Shown: piece after piece, positions 11,960-23,700 of the stretch
Layout of the letters: every line of letters begins with the position of its first letter
Position numbering within the stretch: the stretch's first letter is position 1
Source of the DNA: Gonium pectorale
Lineage: Eukaryota > Chlorophyta > Chlorophyceae > Chlamydomonadales > Volvocaceae
Length of the DNA stretch: 55,290 bases
NCBI GenBank assembly: GCA_001584585.1
Contig: LSYV01000029.1
Span: 1,251,943 to 1,307,232 of the forward strand
Direction: 5' to 3'
Program-made: the position numbers and the translations under genes
Notes under the pieces: model-generated
Seen by the model: only the letters and a program-made list of their open reading frames with translations
Databases searched by the model: none
What the model was told of the DNA's origin: nothing

Positions 11960-12560
11960 ATGAGGCGGCCCGGACGGCAGCACGGATGGGGGCAGCAGCG
12001 GCGACCGCAAGACCGCCTGGCAGCTCTGGGCTATGTGATTGCAGGTGTGGCGTTGATGCTCGCGCTGGCAGCGCGCGGGGGCGCTGGGGCAGCGGAAAGC
12101 TCCGAGAGTGAGGATCGTACGCCATGTGGCTGGTAGCGGCGGCGGTGCGGGACACGCCGGCTGTGCACATGCCCTGTGACGGAGCCCTCGGAATGCGCGG
12201 GGTGACTTCCCAATGAGGAAATAAGAGCACTGTTGTCCTGGGCGGTCGTCATTCCAGCTTCGGTTGGAACAGGGGAACTAGGGAAGGCCCAGGCCCGTCT
12301 GCCGCACAATGCCCCGCTGGCCATGGTGAACGAGGGCAGCGACCTGGCGTGGTTGCTGCCCTCGTGCGCAGCTAGCGGTGCTTGGCGTGACGTAGCTTGA
12401 GGCGCCGGTGTTATGGCGTGGGTCCGGATGGGTCCGGTTCAGCGCGTATGGGGCTTTGTGAAGAGCAACTCCACACAGACCGAATTCTGCATGGTGTGCC
12501 GGCACTGGGCGCTTGGCGCGGTGGCGTGTGTGGCATTCTGTACGTCAGTGTACGTTACCT
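11960..12560 (+). pseudogene. Gametolysin-like pseudogene (5' end joined to 3' flank)
   Basis: Positions 11960-12107 match exon 1 of the metalloprotease gene at 13934, with the same 148-nt length, an intact start and signal-peptide-like stretch (LAALGYVIAGVALMLALAA), and a donor at the same place. The next block, about 12322-12373, matches exon 2 (GSDLAWLL against SSDLVWLL) but lacks the segment holding the acceptor. At about 12373 the similarity jumps: TAGCGGTGCTTGGCGTG onward resembles 19647-19790, downstream of the intact gene's stop. All catalytic exons are therefore missing. The simplest reading is a duplicated gene that suffered a large internal deletion. Confidence 0.7.
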
Positions 12561-12937
12561 CCATGCGTCCATGGACGCGTAACTGCGCCCCAGTCACTTG
12601 GGGCAGCCACCACCGTGCGTCAAGCCTGTCCGCAAAGCTATCCATCACTTTGCCAACGTGTACCACCAGCGAAGCAAAGTAGTTTGATTGCACACTAGCC
12701 GTAAGGCCCTCGGGGGCCTGAACACCGGCGTCGGCAAGGAAGCGCAACATCCCTGTTGACCAGCAGTCGGCCACTCCATCGACAAGTGTGAGCTTCAGGT
12801 CTGCTACGAAGGCCCGATGGCACAGCGTATCGGGGCGGCCCACCAGCCCGCACCAGAATATCCACGGTTTCCTTACGGAGCGTAGCGTAGTATTTGGAAA
12901 CCGAAGTTTCCTGCATTCCGCGGGAGTGCACCCACAC
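12439..12937 (-). CDS. Unidentified ORF, possibly transposon-derived
   Basis: On the minus strand, 12937 to about 12850 encodes a helix-rich peptide with QETSVSKYYATLRKETVDIL, which looks like the helix-turn-helix that precedes some DDE transposases. A second frame, 12843-12439, continues for 134 codons (ADCWSTGMLRFLADAG, then SNYFASLVVHVGKVMDSFAD). The two could be joined by a short intron or a frameshift. Base composition is lower in GC than the genes on either side, and the ORF overlaps the 3'-flank part of the gametolysin pseudogene. The family is not identified and the transposase idea is only a hint. Confidence 0.25.
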
Positions 12938-13156
12938 GGGTGTACGGCTGTTGTGTTTTAAGGAAGATCTGAAATCGGTGTAGGCTATTCTCGCCGATTA
13001 CATCGTAGCTACGTAGGTGCTTGTTCCGAGGTCCTAGTGGCTTGGAAAGTCTCCGTTTTAGGCCTCGTGAACACCACCCAGCCGTTCCCCTGCGGTGAAT
13101 AAGAACGCTTTCTCTGCTTGCAGGTACCTGAGCTGAATGGAGCTGTAGTTGTGTGT

Positions 13157-13612
13157 TTAGACCGGACTGGTCTTTGGCGTGTCAGACATGGCCGGTTGGC
13201 ACAGGTGCGGGGTGGCTTGTAACGGGAGTGGCAATGCTGGAAACCGCACGACGAGCTTAGACCAGTGGTACTGGTGTGGCCTGTGCGCAAACTCGCGGTA
13301 GAGCAGCGCGTGGGTGGGGAAGCGTGCTCCCACCACCATTCGCATAAAGGCCCTTAACGCTTCACCCATGAGAATGAGTGGTAGGTATTCTTGAGACGGG
13401 GGTTCGGGGAGCCTGAAAGGACAATTCGTTGGGCGGGGTTGGTCAGGGGGCGGACACGATGGGTATTGGGACACGATGCATTCGATGGACTGGAATTCGG
13501 CAATGTACCTGTTGAATGAAATAGTCAGTGAATGTGTACGGGTTCCGCGCAGCGATAACTCACAGCGATAACGCACAGCGTCTACGAACAGGAGGACTGC
13601 TGTAGCAGGCAT
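13157..13612 (-). CDS. Hypothetical ORF, 151 codons
   Basis: The frame begins at a non-ATG codon and ends at 13157. It has a non-repetitive, protein-like composition (EYLPLILMGEALRAFMRMVV, then FAHRPHQYHWSKLVVRF). It lies upstream, on the same strand, of the possible transposon ORF at 12439-12937 and may be part of the same element. The following 13620-13800 is markedly AT-rich. No family recognised. Confidence 0.22.
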   Translation of the reverse strand: MPATAVLLFVDAVRYRCELSLRGTRTHSLTISFNRYIAEFQSIECIVSQYPSCPPPDQPRPTNCPFRLPEPPSQEYLPLILMGEALRAFMRMVVGARFPTHALLYREFAHRPHQYHWSKLVVRFPALPLPLQATPHLCQPAMSDTPKTSPV

Positions 13613-13775
13613 CGCGTGCTTACAGGTTCCACCAGTGTGCGACTATTATTTATTATGATAATGTATTTGGCGTTGAGCAGTATACAACAGGATCCAAGCC
13701 TCGCGCTCGGTTCTACCAAAAGCTTACAATATTTAGGTCTAGCCGTAGAAACTACCGTATTACTTAGTAGCATTT

Positions 13776-13780
13776 TATAA
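13776..13780 (+). promoter_or_regulatory. TATA-like box upstream of the metalloprotease
   Basis: TATAA within an AT-rich patch (13771-13785), 154 bases before the start codon at 13934. The patch is unusual in this GC-rich window. It may only be the edge of the AT-rich insertion. Confidence 0.3.
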
Positions 13781-13933
13781 TATTTAGCCGTGCCTCACCT
13801 CCGCGCAACAGCTGGACTAGTCTGACAGCAGTCTTCACGCGACACGCAGCCCGACGCCGATTGGAGGGACGAGAGAGCACAGGCGAAACATGCAGTGGGC
13901 ATGTTAAGATAGTCGTGGGAAGGACTCTGCTTG

Positions 13934-16458
13934 ATGAGGGGGCCTGGCCGGCAACAAGGATGGGGACAGCTGCGGCCACCGCGAGTCAGCCTGGCAGCTC
14001 TGGGCTATGTGGTTGTAGCTGCGGCGTTCCTATTGCCGCTGACAGCGTGCGGGGACACGGGGACAGCGGAAAGCTTCGAGGGTGAGGACCATACACCGTG
14101 TGGCCGGCAGCGTCGGCGGTGTGGGCCACGTCGGATGTGCACTTGCTTTGTGACGGAGCCCTTGAATACACGGCGGGTTAATCGATGAACTGTTTATTCA
14201 CGGCGGGCCTTGTTGTTCATGGCAGCCTCCTTCCCGGCCTCACCAGACATCGTGTTCCAAGTGTATCGAACCCCAGCTGACTTCCCGCTGACTTGCCGGA
14301 CCCATCTACCACTGGGGCGCAGCCCAGCTCGCAAACAGGCTGACAAGCGCAGCCTCCGTGCTCCAGCATCAGCGGGAACTGGGAAGGCCCGGGCCCGTCC
14401 ACCACTCGACCCCGTTGGAAATGCCTGCCCGACCCAGTCCGGCTGAATCCCCCTCGCCGCCCGACAGGCACGATTGCCATCCTGTCGGGTGACATGGTGG
14501 AAGATAGCAGCGATCTAGTGTGGTTGCTGCACGTGCGCAGCCCCGAGCCCGTGCTCTATGAGCTGACCATGCCGCCGACCCACTTGCCCGGGACGCTCCA
14601 CTCGGGTGACCCGGTGGTGGTGGTGGGCACAAGGAGCGGACCTGACACCATCAAGGTGGGCGGGTGGGTGCTCGTATCACGCGTCAGGCTGGAAGCGGGA
14701 TCTCTGCTGGAGGTCGGCGCAGGAGAAGGTATTGCGTCGTGAGCCCGTTACCCTTCCAGCCCAGCAAGGCGGCCGGCTGAGCCCCGCGACTGGTAGGCGA
14801 CTCGGCGCCAGGCTTGAAGGGACATTATAAGGATGGATACCTCGTCCCGGCCGACAGGCCGACAGAAGCACATCAGCCGCACTCTAGACTCCAGGCTTTG
14901 AGGCAACGATGCGGGGGGCGTCAGCCTGATGCAGCTACTCGGCCCCGGCCTAGGAGCTCCTCAGACGTCAAGGAACGGCGCCCCCACTCTATCACCTTGA
15001 TTCTCAGGTCCAAACGGTCACGACGGTGACGCAGCAGACGGCGACCATGGTCGTGCCGCGGATGCTCACGACAGACGTGGGGATGACGGCGGCAGACGTC
15101 ACGGCGACGCCGGCGGATGCCGTCGCCCAGCTGGCGGCGGCCACGGCGGCGGCAGCAGCAGCAGCGGCGGCGGCAGCGAACGCGGCGGGTAAGAAGCCGC
15201 AGGGCGACGTGTGGACGGCGGCGGCGGTGGCCGCCGCGGCGGCATCGCGGGTCAACAACACCCGGATGGTGGGGGACATGCCCGTGCTGTTCATGATCGT
15301 GGGCATCTGCAACTCGCCACCCGCGACCTCAGTCCAGGTGCGCAGGTGCTGCAACTCCTCACTCTCGCCACGCGGCCGTCACAGCACCCTCCAAGTACTC
15401 CTACACAGGCCGGGAGGGGAGGCGCCGAGGCTGCTACCACCCCGACTTTTGGCTGGGTCTGGGAAGCCCACTGATTTTGGGTTGAATGCACCCGACTGAC
15501 CCTGTGGGCTGCCCGTAGTGTGACCCACTGGCCGCTCACCATCTCTCGCCCCGCTCGCTTCCTGGCTGCAGGAGCTGGAGCGGGTGCTGTTCGGGGGCCC
15601 GGGCAGCGCCAGCCTGACGCTGGAGGGCTACTACGATGAGTGCAGCAGGGGCAGGTGGGGGGCTGCAGTAAGGGGCGGGGATGCGCATTAACCTGCAGGA
15701 AGAGAGGGAGCGCGGGCGCTGTAGGGCAGGGCAGGGTGGGCAGGGGCCTGGGGAGGGCAGGGCGTCTGAGGCAGGCTGGGGGGGGGGGTTCGCGGCACGG
15801 AGGGGGACCGGGTCAGGTTGCAACGGAGGAGCCGGGGAGGGCAAGGGTGCCGGCGCAGGCGTGACGGGCCGGCGGGTCAGGAGAGTGCGCCGGGGATCGC
15901 AGAGCGGAGCGCGAGGTTGCCGGGTGGGCTGGATTGCGTCCGCCTGGCTGGCGTAGGGCTGGCAGCTCCCGGGCGGTGGCGGCAGGAGAGGAGAGGGCCG
16001 CGTGTTGCCGATCATTGCCCGCCCGTGCGGCGGTTACTAAGGGGGGGACGGGAGGGAGGGGGCCCCGCAGCGGCTTGCCTTGTGTTGGCACGAGCGGGCA
16101 GCGAGGTTGCACTGTGTGAGCAACCTTCCAACGTGACTGGGAGCAACTTCACCTGCCTCGCGCGCACACTGCGGTTGCCGCTGTCGCCGCCCCATCCCAA
16201 TAGCCGTCACGCGGACCCCGCCTCCGCACCACGCGTGCTATGCACCCGCCCGTTGGTATGTCGTTCTCCAGGCACCCTGACATTTCCCCCCCCCCGCACA
16301 CACAGGACGGCCATGAATCGCGCCAACAGCATGGTGGTGGATGGCATCAACCTGCCCTGCGCCTTCAACGGCTCATACAAGTACGCGGCCGGCTCGTGCC
16401 TCTACCGCGACGCCTGGGGCTGGCACACGCTCGCGCAGGTGGGACCCCAGCCCGCCCG

Positions 16459-16489
<31 letters not shown>

Positions 16490-19077
16490 ATCTGCTTCCA
16501 GTCCGTGTTTGCCTCTCGCCGCTTGCACTCCGGAGCCGCCCGCAGTCCATCGGTGCAGCGCTGTCTGCCAACCCCGGCTCAGACACGCCGCACTTGCCTG
16601 CCCGTGTTCGAGTTGGCCATCCCACGTCGGCTTGTGATACCAGACGTAGAGTTGCGGTCCCTGGTCCTTTGTCCCTACTACCGGCACCGGTAGTCCGCCC
16701 GCGCCTCGGCCAAAGGCTTTCAGATTACGGCAACTACCGTATCCCGTGCCGTTTGCACCCCGGATAGAGGGCCGCGAGTCCGCTCCTGGCACCAAGCCCG
16801 GCCGGGGCACGGCGCACTGCTGTCCCCGCGATTGCCCTGCGTTGCAACCGGCCCCCGCACCACCGCCACCTCAACCACCAATATTAGGCTAAGCCCCGCG
16901 CTTTTTGACCTCCCGTTTTGACGACGAATGCAGAACGCTGCCGGACGTCGGTGCGTTTCCGTCCAAACCATGTCCTCAAACCTACGGGTATGCCTTACCC
17001 CACCGTCCGCAGTCCACCCTGCTGGCGGCTCGGCCCGGCCTGGACCTGGGTCGCTTCCGGCACCGCGTGCTGGTGCTGCCGCGCGGCTACACATACGAGG
17101 CGGGCTGCCCCTGGATCGGGCTGGGCACGCTGGGGCCCGTGGAGAAGGCGGCCGACGGGTCGTACATTTCCTCCATGGCGTGGATCCAGGGCGAGACCGC
17201 CAACTCGGTGGGTGATTGACTGACTGGTGCCGTGCGGCGAGCAGACGGGAGGGCCGAAGGCGGAAGAAGCGCGGCCGTGGGACCTTGAGGTCTTTGGGCT
17301 CGGGCTCCCCAACCTCCACCGCAAAGGCGCGGCCTTGCCGCTGAGAGAAGCCCTGGCCCCCAGGACGGGTGCTGGCCCAAGAGCCAAGAGCTGGGGCACC
17401 ACCCGCGGTTGCACTCCAACCCTCTCCCCCGCATACGGCGTGGGCGGCCGCGAGCACCAGCAGGGCGATGTTGCTGCCCCCCCCCCGGACCATGGCTCCC
17501 TTAAGACCCTTCCGCCGTGTCCGTCGGTGCAGCGCGCGACTCCTTCGGTGAAACGCCTTGCCCCGCGCTCACCCCTCCCAACACCAGCCTCCGCCCGCCC
17601 CACACGACGGTCCGCCAGCCCATCCACCGCCAGCGCTTGTTTTCCTCAAACGCTTCCACACTTGCCTGTCCAACGCCTCCACATCACCGGCCCCACACGC
17701 CCGCCCGCATGACCGCCCGCCCGCAAGGTGATGGCATTCATGCACGAGCTGGGTCACAACCTGTACCTGCACCACGCCAACGACTCGTTCGGCTGCGAGT
17801 ACTGCGACTGGTCGTCGGTGATGGGCGGCTGCTGCGCGGTGCGCTGCCATAACGCGCCGCACAACTGGCAGCTGGGCTGGGGTGCGCCGCTGGCGGTGCT
17901 CAACAGCGCTACGCTGCCGGCGGGCGTGACGCTCTTCTTCGACCTGCCCTCGCAGCACACGTCGGACGTAAGCGTAATATGGGTGCAGCCGGACTGGCTG
18001 CCCGCCGGCCGCCGCGACGGCAGCGCGGCGCTCCCGGTGTCGTACTATCTGTCGTACAGGATCGACAGCGGAAAGTATGACAGCGACATCCCGGACGTGT
18101 TCCTGTACGCGACCAGCGTGTACTTCTGGGACGGGCTGACGCAGACGACCGTGCGGCGCACCCGCTACATGGCGTCCGTGTTCACGGGTGAGGTGTACCG
18201 CAGCACGGACGGGTGGTTGTTGCGACAACTGTCCCACAGCGTCGCCGGCGGGCGCGTGAGCTTGTGCCGCTTCACCGAAGAGCGGGAGACGTCGTGCGGC
18301 GACGGCCTCGACAACGACTGCGACGGGTGGGCGGACATGGACGACACGGACTGCTACGTGCCGTCGCCGCCGCCTCAGCCGCCATCGCCGCCGCCATCGC
18401 CGCCGCGACCACGGCCGCCGCGGCCGCCTCCCCAACACGATCCGCCCGGCTTCTTTGATCATCCACCCCAGGAAGAGCACAATCCTGCGCCGCCACCGCC
18501 GGGCGTCCACATCCGGCCGCCGCGCCCGGCTTCGCCGCCACCGCCACCTCCCACGCCGTCTCTCCCGCCACCGCCGCCACCGCCGCCGCCAAAAAAGTCC
18601 CCGCCACCGCCGCCCAAGGCCAGCTCACCGCCGCCGTCGCCACCTCCGTCCCCACCGTCGAACCCCTCGCCGCCGTCGCCGCGGCCGCCGTCACCACCGT
18701 CGCCGACGCCTGTACCATCTGTGCCCCCGCCCGCATTCCCGCCTGGGGGGCCGCTGCAGGCTGCCTCACGTATGCCGCCGCCACCGCTTGAAACTAAACG
18801 CAACAAGAAGCCCCCTCCGCCCGCACCAAAGCTAAAGCGCTTGCCGCCTCCCGCATCGTCACCGCCACCCTCGAAGTCCTTCCCGCTGTGGCCGCCGCCG
18901 CCCCCATCCCCACCTCCTCCCAAGCCGCCACCGCCCGCGAAGCCCCCACCAAGCCCTCCCAAGACGTCGCCGCCGCCACCGCCCGTCCGGAAGACCAAGA
19001 GCCCGCCGCCGCCTCCGAAGAAGGGACGCCTCATGGAGCGGCGTCTTGCGTTCCGGCTCGAGCGCGATGAGATGTAG
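13934..19077 (+). CDS. Secreted gametolysin-like zinc metalloprotease (peptidase M11) with hydroxyproline-rich tail
   Basis: Exons 13934-14081, 14468-14655, 15008-15337, 15572-15654, 16306-16438, 17013-17207, 17728-19077 join in phase to 808 residues. In order: a signal-peptide-like N-terminus (hydrophobic stretch around residues 20-36); a propeptide region (VLYELTMP, GDPVVVVGTR); the M11 domain (YYDECSRGRTAMNRANSMVV); the zinc site HELGHNLYLHH at about 365-375; a Cys/Asp-rich motif CGDGLDNDCDGWADMDDTDC at about 549-568; then about 220 residues of SPPPP-type sequence with basic residues to the end. Gametolysins degrade volvocine cell-wall or matrix glycoproteins, and this role is assumed from the family. 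Tyr stands where HExxHxxGxxH proteases have Gly. The donor of exon 2 could instead be at 14713. Exon 7 uses an AAG acceptor. Confidence 0.87.
16459..16489. repeat. TGCC tetranucleotide microsatellite
   Basis: About eight tandem TGCC units just inside the intron after exon 16306-16438 of the metalloprotease gene. A simple-sequence repeat, likely length-polymorphic. Confidence 0.9.
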
Positions 19078-20765
19078 CGGGCCCCTTCTTTGTACAGAAC
19101 TTACTGAGAACCCCACACACGCAGTCAGCGCACAGATCTGGCAGCCGCACGGCAGCAGGGTGGACGCGGGGAGCCGTAGCCCTCGCCGCATCTGCCCACG
19201 GGGTGGTATGCAGCCTTGCAGTAGGCACCGCCGCTGCCGCCGCCGCAGCCGCTAGCTCTGTCATCTCTGAGCTTCGTCGAGCCCAGGCGGCCGTAGTGCC
19301 TGGGGCGGGAGATGGCCGCGGCCAGAGCGCTTCGCCGCAGCGGCGGGGTGCGTGTGGACGGGGGCGCGGGCGTGCGGATCCGGGCTACGGCGGCCAGCAC
19401 GGCCTGGGTGCTGTAGTACGCTGAGCAGCAGTGCGGTTACCGAGAGCTGTTGCAGATCTCTGCGCTGCAGCAGTGCTCTGTGCGCTGCTGCTGTCTGGTG
19501 GAGGTACGGGCAGGGCCGTCCGCATATGTGCCAGCTCCCGCTGAGCGAGACGGGGCTGCTCGCGGGGGCGCAACGGACCAGCGCGGTTCATGATTCGACA
19601 CCAGAGCGTTGCGAGCGGCAGGTGGGATATGGCTGAGGAGGCTGAGCTAGCGGCGCTTGGCGTGGCGTAGCGCGCAAAGTCATTGATTTTATCCGCACGG
19701 GTCCGAAGCAGCGGTCATGGGGCGAGGGGCTTTGTGGAGGGCAGCGCCATGCAGACCAAAGTCTGCAAGAGTGGGCGGTGTGCAGAACAGCAAGGGCATA
19801 CTTACACTCTTTGGCGGTAGAAGTGCCAGGTGCCAACCAACGTTGACGCACGCGTGCTGTGGCTCAGGTCCACAGGAGCCAGCGGCTCAGGGGCCCCTGC
19901 TCCCCTTGGGTGCGTCCAGAGCGAGAGCCAACCCACTCGTGGGTTCATGTAGATGAGAGGATGCCCTCTTGTTCAGCGCTCCTACGTGATTACACAGTGA
20001 CACGTTGGTATGGTGCCGTACCCATGTGTCTGTGGCACGACGTGCTTTGCAGGCCGATACTGCTTGACTGTGGGGCACGTCGGGAAATCGCAGACAGTGA
20101 CCCGGGCGCGGCCTGCCTTATGCGCATGCGATCGCGCCTGCAGTGTTGCTATGATGCTTGTTGGCACATGGAAGGAAGTTGACTTGGGTGGGCCAGGTGC
20201 GCATGCAAAGCCCAAGGGGCGTTTCCTCCAAACGTACGTTGGATCTTGCCAGGCGTTTGACACCGTATCTGCCCGTTGCAACGAAGTTTAGTATACTGTA
20301 AGACGTATAGGGGCCATGGGTCAAGCCCGTCAGGCGCGTAGCTGACAAATAGGCTGAAGGAGGCGGAGGGAGGCGGTGGGGGCAAGGGTAGGGATACTTA
20401 GGCACGTGCAACAACCACGAACCACGGCAGAAGCCGGGAGGCGTCGAGTTGCACTTCAAGTATCAGTGACATTTTATGTTGAGTTCTTACACTCCTTATG
20501 CCGCCCTGGGCCGTGCCCTGGGCGACGGTGGTTTCCACTCTTTCTAGTGGTACTGCGATTTGCAGTCGGACGCCGTTCGTGCCCGCGCCTCGTGAACCGC
20601 TGCACAACAATGTTGAAGTAGCTTGCCACCAGGATAATGTGTTGCTCCTGGCCACACTCGCACCGACTTGTTAGCAGTTTTGGCGTCACGGGACATACAA
20701 CGGTGCTGAGCTGATGTAACATGTTGAGCAGGCAGAGAAACCCTGCAGGCAAACTGTAGTCTCCT
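19078..20765. other. 3' flank of metalloprotease and 5' flank of kinase B
   Basis: No convincing exon. Positions 19647-19790 resemble 12373-12510 downstream of the pseudogene junction, so this was 3' flank or 3' UTR in the ancestral duplicated unit. A minus-strand frame at 20474-20812 overlaps the start of kinase B and reads protein-like in places (LVASYFNIVVQRF) but matches nothing I know. GC content falls toward 20.3-20.7 kb. Confidence 0.5.
20297..20301 (+). terminator. TGTAA polyadenylation signal, possible end of metalloprotease mRNA
   Basis: TGTAA is the green-algal polyadenylation motif. This copy lies 1.2 kb after the stop at 19077, which would imply a long 3' UTR. I see no nearer exact match. 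Confidence 0.35.
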
Positions 20766-23700
20766 ATGTTCCGGGCATTGCTCGCCCATGCCTTCCTATA
20801 CATCGCATTCATTGACTTCGTCGCTCATGCCCAGAATGCAACGGAGTCCTCCTTTGCGGCGCTGCTAGGCGCGGGTTCGTTCGCGCAACTTGGCAGGGCC
20901 TCTTGGGTCCTGACCGCAGAGCCCGTCAGCGTAAACCGCAGCAGCACCATAAATGGAACGTTTGGAGTGTGGCTGGAGCTTCCTGGAGCGGAGGGCGTCG
21001 TCAGGGTGGAGGATGGTGGGTACTGCCTCGCTCTCTGCGTCTGCGGGCGGCGGAGGGACTCATAGGCCTGGCCCTCAGGTTCGACGGTGGAGCTTGCAAA
21101 CATGGGGCTACGGCTTTTTGGGAATGGCTCCATGCTTGACACATCCAGCACCTCGTCGTTCCTCCAGCTGCCATTCTTCGACGTGCAGCCAGCTGGGCGT
21201 TTACTGCTCCGCAACGTGGTAATCAACCTCGGCTGCGATACACTTAATGCGTTGCGGCAGCAGGTCTGCAGCGCCATGCCTGACTTCACCCACGAGGTGA
21301 GTCGTGGCCCAGCGGGAAGGGACTTGGGAGGCGGGGTCTGAGGTTGCGGGCGCTGTGTCTCAAATTGCGCGACGAGCACTATCTGGAGTCAGATGTGAAG
21401 GTAGAAAGCTGGCTTGGGCCATCACCCGCGTGCCGCCGCTGCGGAGGGCAGCCGTGTGTCGCGGCGTGCTGCCCCCACCCTCCTCCCTCGTGACATGGGT
21501 CGGCACGGGGTCGTTATCCTGCGTAGCTCTCCAGGATGCTGGCAGTGTTAGATTGCAAGCGGGCCACCCTGCAGCCCACCGCGCCAGCGCCGCCGCTGGG
21601 GCAGCTGCGCCGGGCCTTCTCACTCCCTGCCGCCGGGGTGACGCCCCGCTCGCCCGGGGCATGCGTCCCGCCCGCTCCCGCCGTTACCCACTGGAACCCC
21701 GCACGCCCAAGGTTCGGCAGTCACCGCTGCCGGTCCAGAACCACACCCACGCGGACGCCCCACTCCTCCCCCCGGCCCAGGTCTTCACCTGGCGCGTGCG
21801 CGTGGCGAACTTGGCGGCCCCCCGCCTCTCGGCCGTCAACGTCACGCTCCGTTGCGGCATCGACGCCACCAACTCCACCACGCCGGTGGGGCTACTGGCG
21901 GCCATGGACCCACAGACTCCCGGCCTCAGCCCGGTGTCCATTGAGCTGCCGTGCATCGCCTCGATCATCGACGCTGGGGAATCTGTGGGGCGAGCCATGG
22001 CGAGGGCCAACTCCGCATTGAAGCTTCGCGCCAACTACCTCATGTTCGCCAAGAACACGACGGTGGATAACGCCTACATGATGAACTCCATTGCGTTATA
22101 TAACCTCACGGTGTTCGCAGGTGCGCGCTGGGCAGAGGGCTGGGAGGGGCGCGGCCGGACCGCAGGCGTTACTGTTCTTGTTGTTCTTGTTTTTGCTGCT
22201 GCTGCTGCTGCTGCTGGTGGTGGTGGGCATGCGGCTGGCAGTTTGGAGCGGGTCGCGTCCAAGAGTGGAGCAGGGGTGTCTCTGGATCGCAGAGGCAAAC
22301 CGGGCCTGCAGCCCGGGGCCACGGCGGCGTGGAATGACCGTCGACCCAGCGAACGACCCCTTAAGACGGCTGCACATGAAGCCCTGCCCGCTTCGCCCCC
22401 TCCGTCAAGCGCCCTTGCAGGTCCCGCAACCTCTGTCACGCACCGCTCCGCTCACTTCTCCCACAACTCCTCTCCGCTTCGCCCTCGTGCTGCTGGCCCC
22501 ACATCCTCCTCGGCTGTCGGCCCTGCGCCCTGCCCTGCTCGGTCACCCTGCAAAGGCCGACCAAAGCTCACTCACTAGCTATCCATTCCCGCGGCCCCCC
22601 TCTCCCCCCTCGGCGGCCGTCCTGCTGCGCTGCCCCTTGACCCCTTGGGTTCCCTTCTCTTCCCTTTCCAGGCCGCCCTGGGGTCCCCACCCAGGTGGAC
22701 TTGATCGGCCTGGTGGCCACCCTCTCGGTGGCGGCCGACGTGGAGGGCAACCGCCTGGTGCTGCAGGACCTCGTAGTGGCGGGCCTGGGCCTGGGGCCGT
22801 CCAGTCAGTACCCCGCGGCGCTCATCAGAGCAGCCGTCTGGATCCTAGACTTTAAGAGGTGAGCTGGCAGACTGCGGCCGTCGTGGCCCTGAAGAGGAGA
22901 GGAGTGTGTGGGGGCAGAGCCAGGTAAAGGGCGCGCCGAGCCGCCAACCGGCGGCGCCGACGGAGGGAAATGTGCCCGTAAAGAAGGCACCAGGGTCAGG
23001 GACGCCTAGTATGTCCCTGTGGCCGCTGGGCGTCGACGAGGTTTTGTGTCACAGCCCACTCTGTCCGCCCAAACCACGGGGAGGGGCACCTAGCCGCAGC
23101 GCCCCGCGGTGATGCGGCCCGGCGCCCGCCGTCCGTGCGCAAGGTCGCTATTTGGGAGCTGCGTGGGCCATGGGTGCGTTCCGGCTGGGCCCCCGGCTGG
23201 CGCTGCCTGCCCATCACAACGGACGGGGTCGCGCTGAGGCATCCAGGATGCCTTGTCCCCCGTCCTTTCCTACTGAGAATGCCTCCAACCCCGTGTTACT
23301 CCCCGTCCTCCACCACCCTCACTACTCGTCGGTCATCGCTCAGCTTGCCCACGGACATCGCTATAACTCTTTCCTCCCTACCCATCCTGCCCCTCACCCC
23401 CTCAGGCAGCCGTTGGCGGGCCTGGACGGCTACCTGGTGATGCTGGCGCAGCGGGTGCGCTTCGTGGTGCCGGCCACGGAGATGGCGTGGTGGCGCGGCC
23501 GGGTGCGCGCGGCGCTGGCGGCCGGGTCGCCCGGCGTGGACACCCTCATCCGGGCGTACGACCCCAGGCTGACGGTGCTGGAGGGCGACGGAGCCGACGT
23601 CCTGGTGCGCGCGCCGGCTCGGCAGCTGCCGGCGGGGTGTCGGCGGGCGAGCGTCGGGGAGGGTAGAGAGGGATGGGTGTTGGAGGAACAGCGTAAAGTG

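Noticed and set aside
18459..19034. Gly-rich minus-strand ORF opposite the protease tail
   Set aside because: It is the complement of Pro codons (CCN to NGG). The plus strand is the continuous in-frame exon of the M11 gene.
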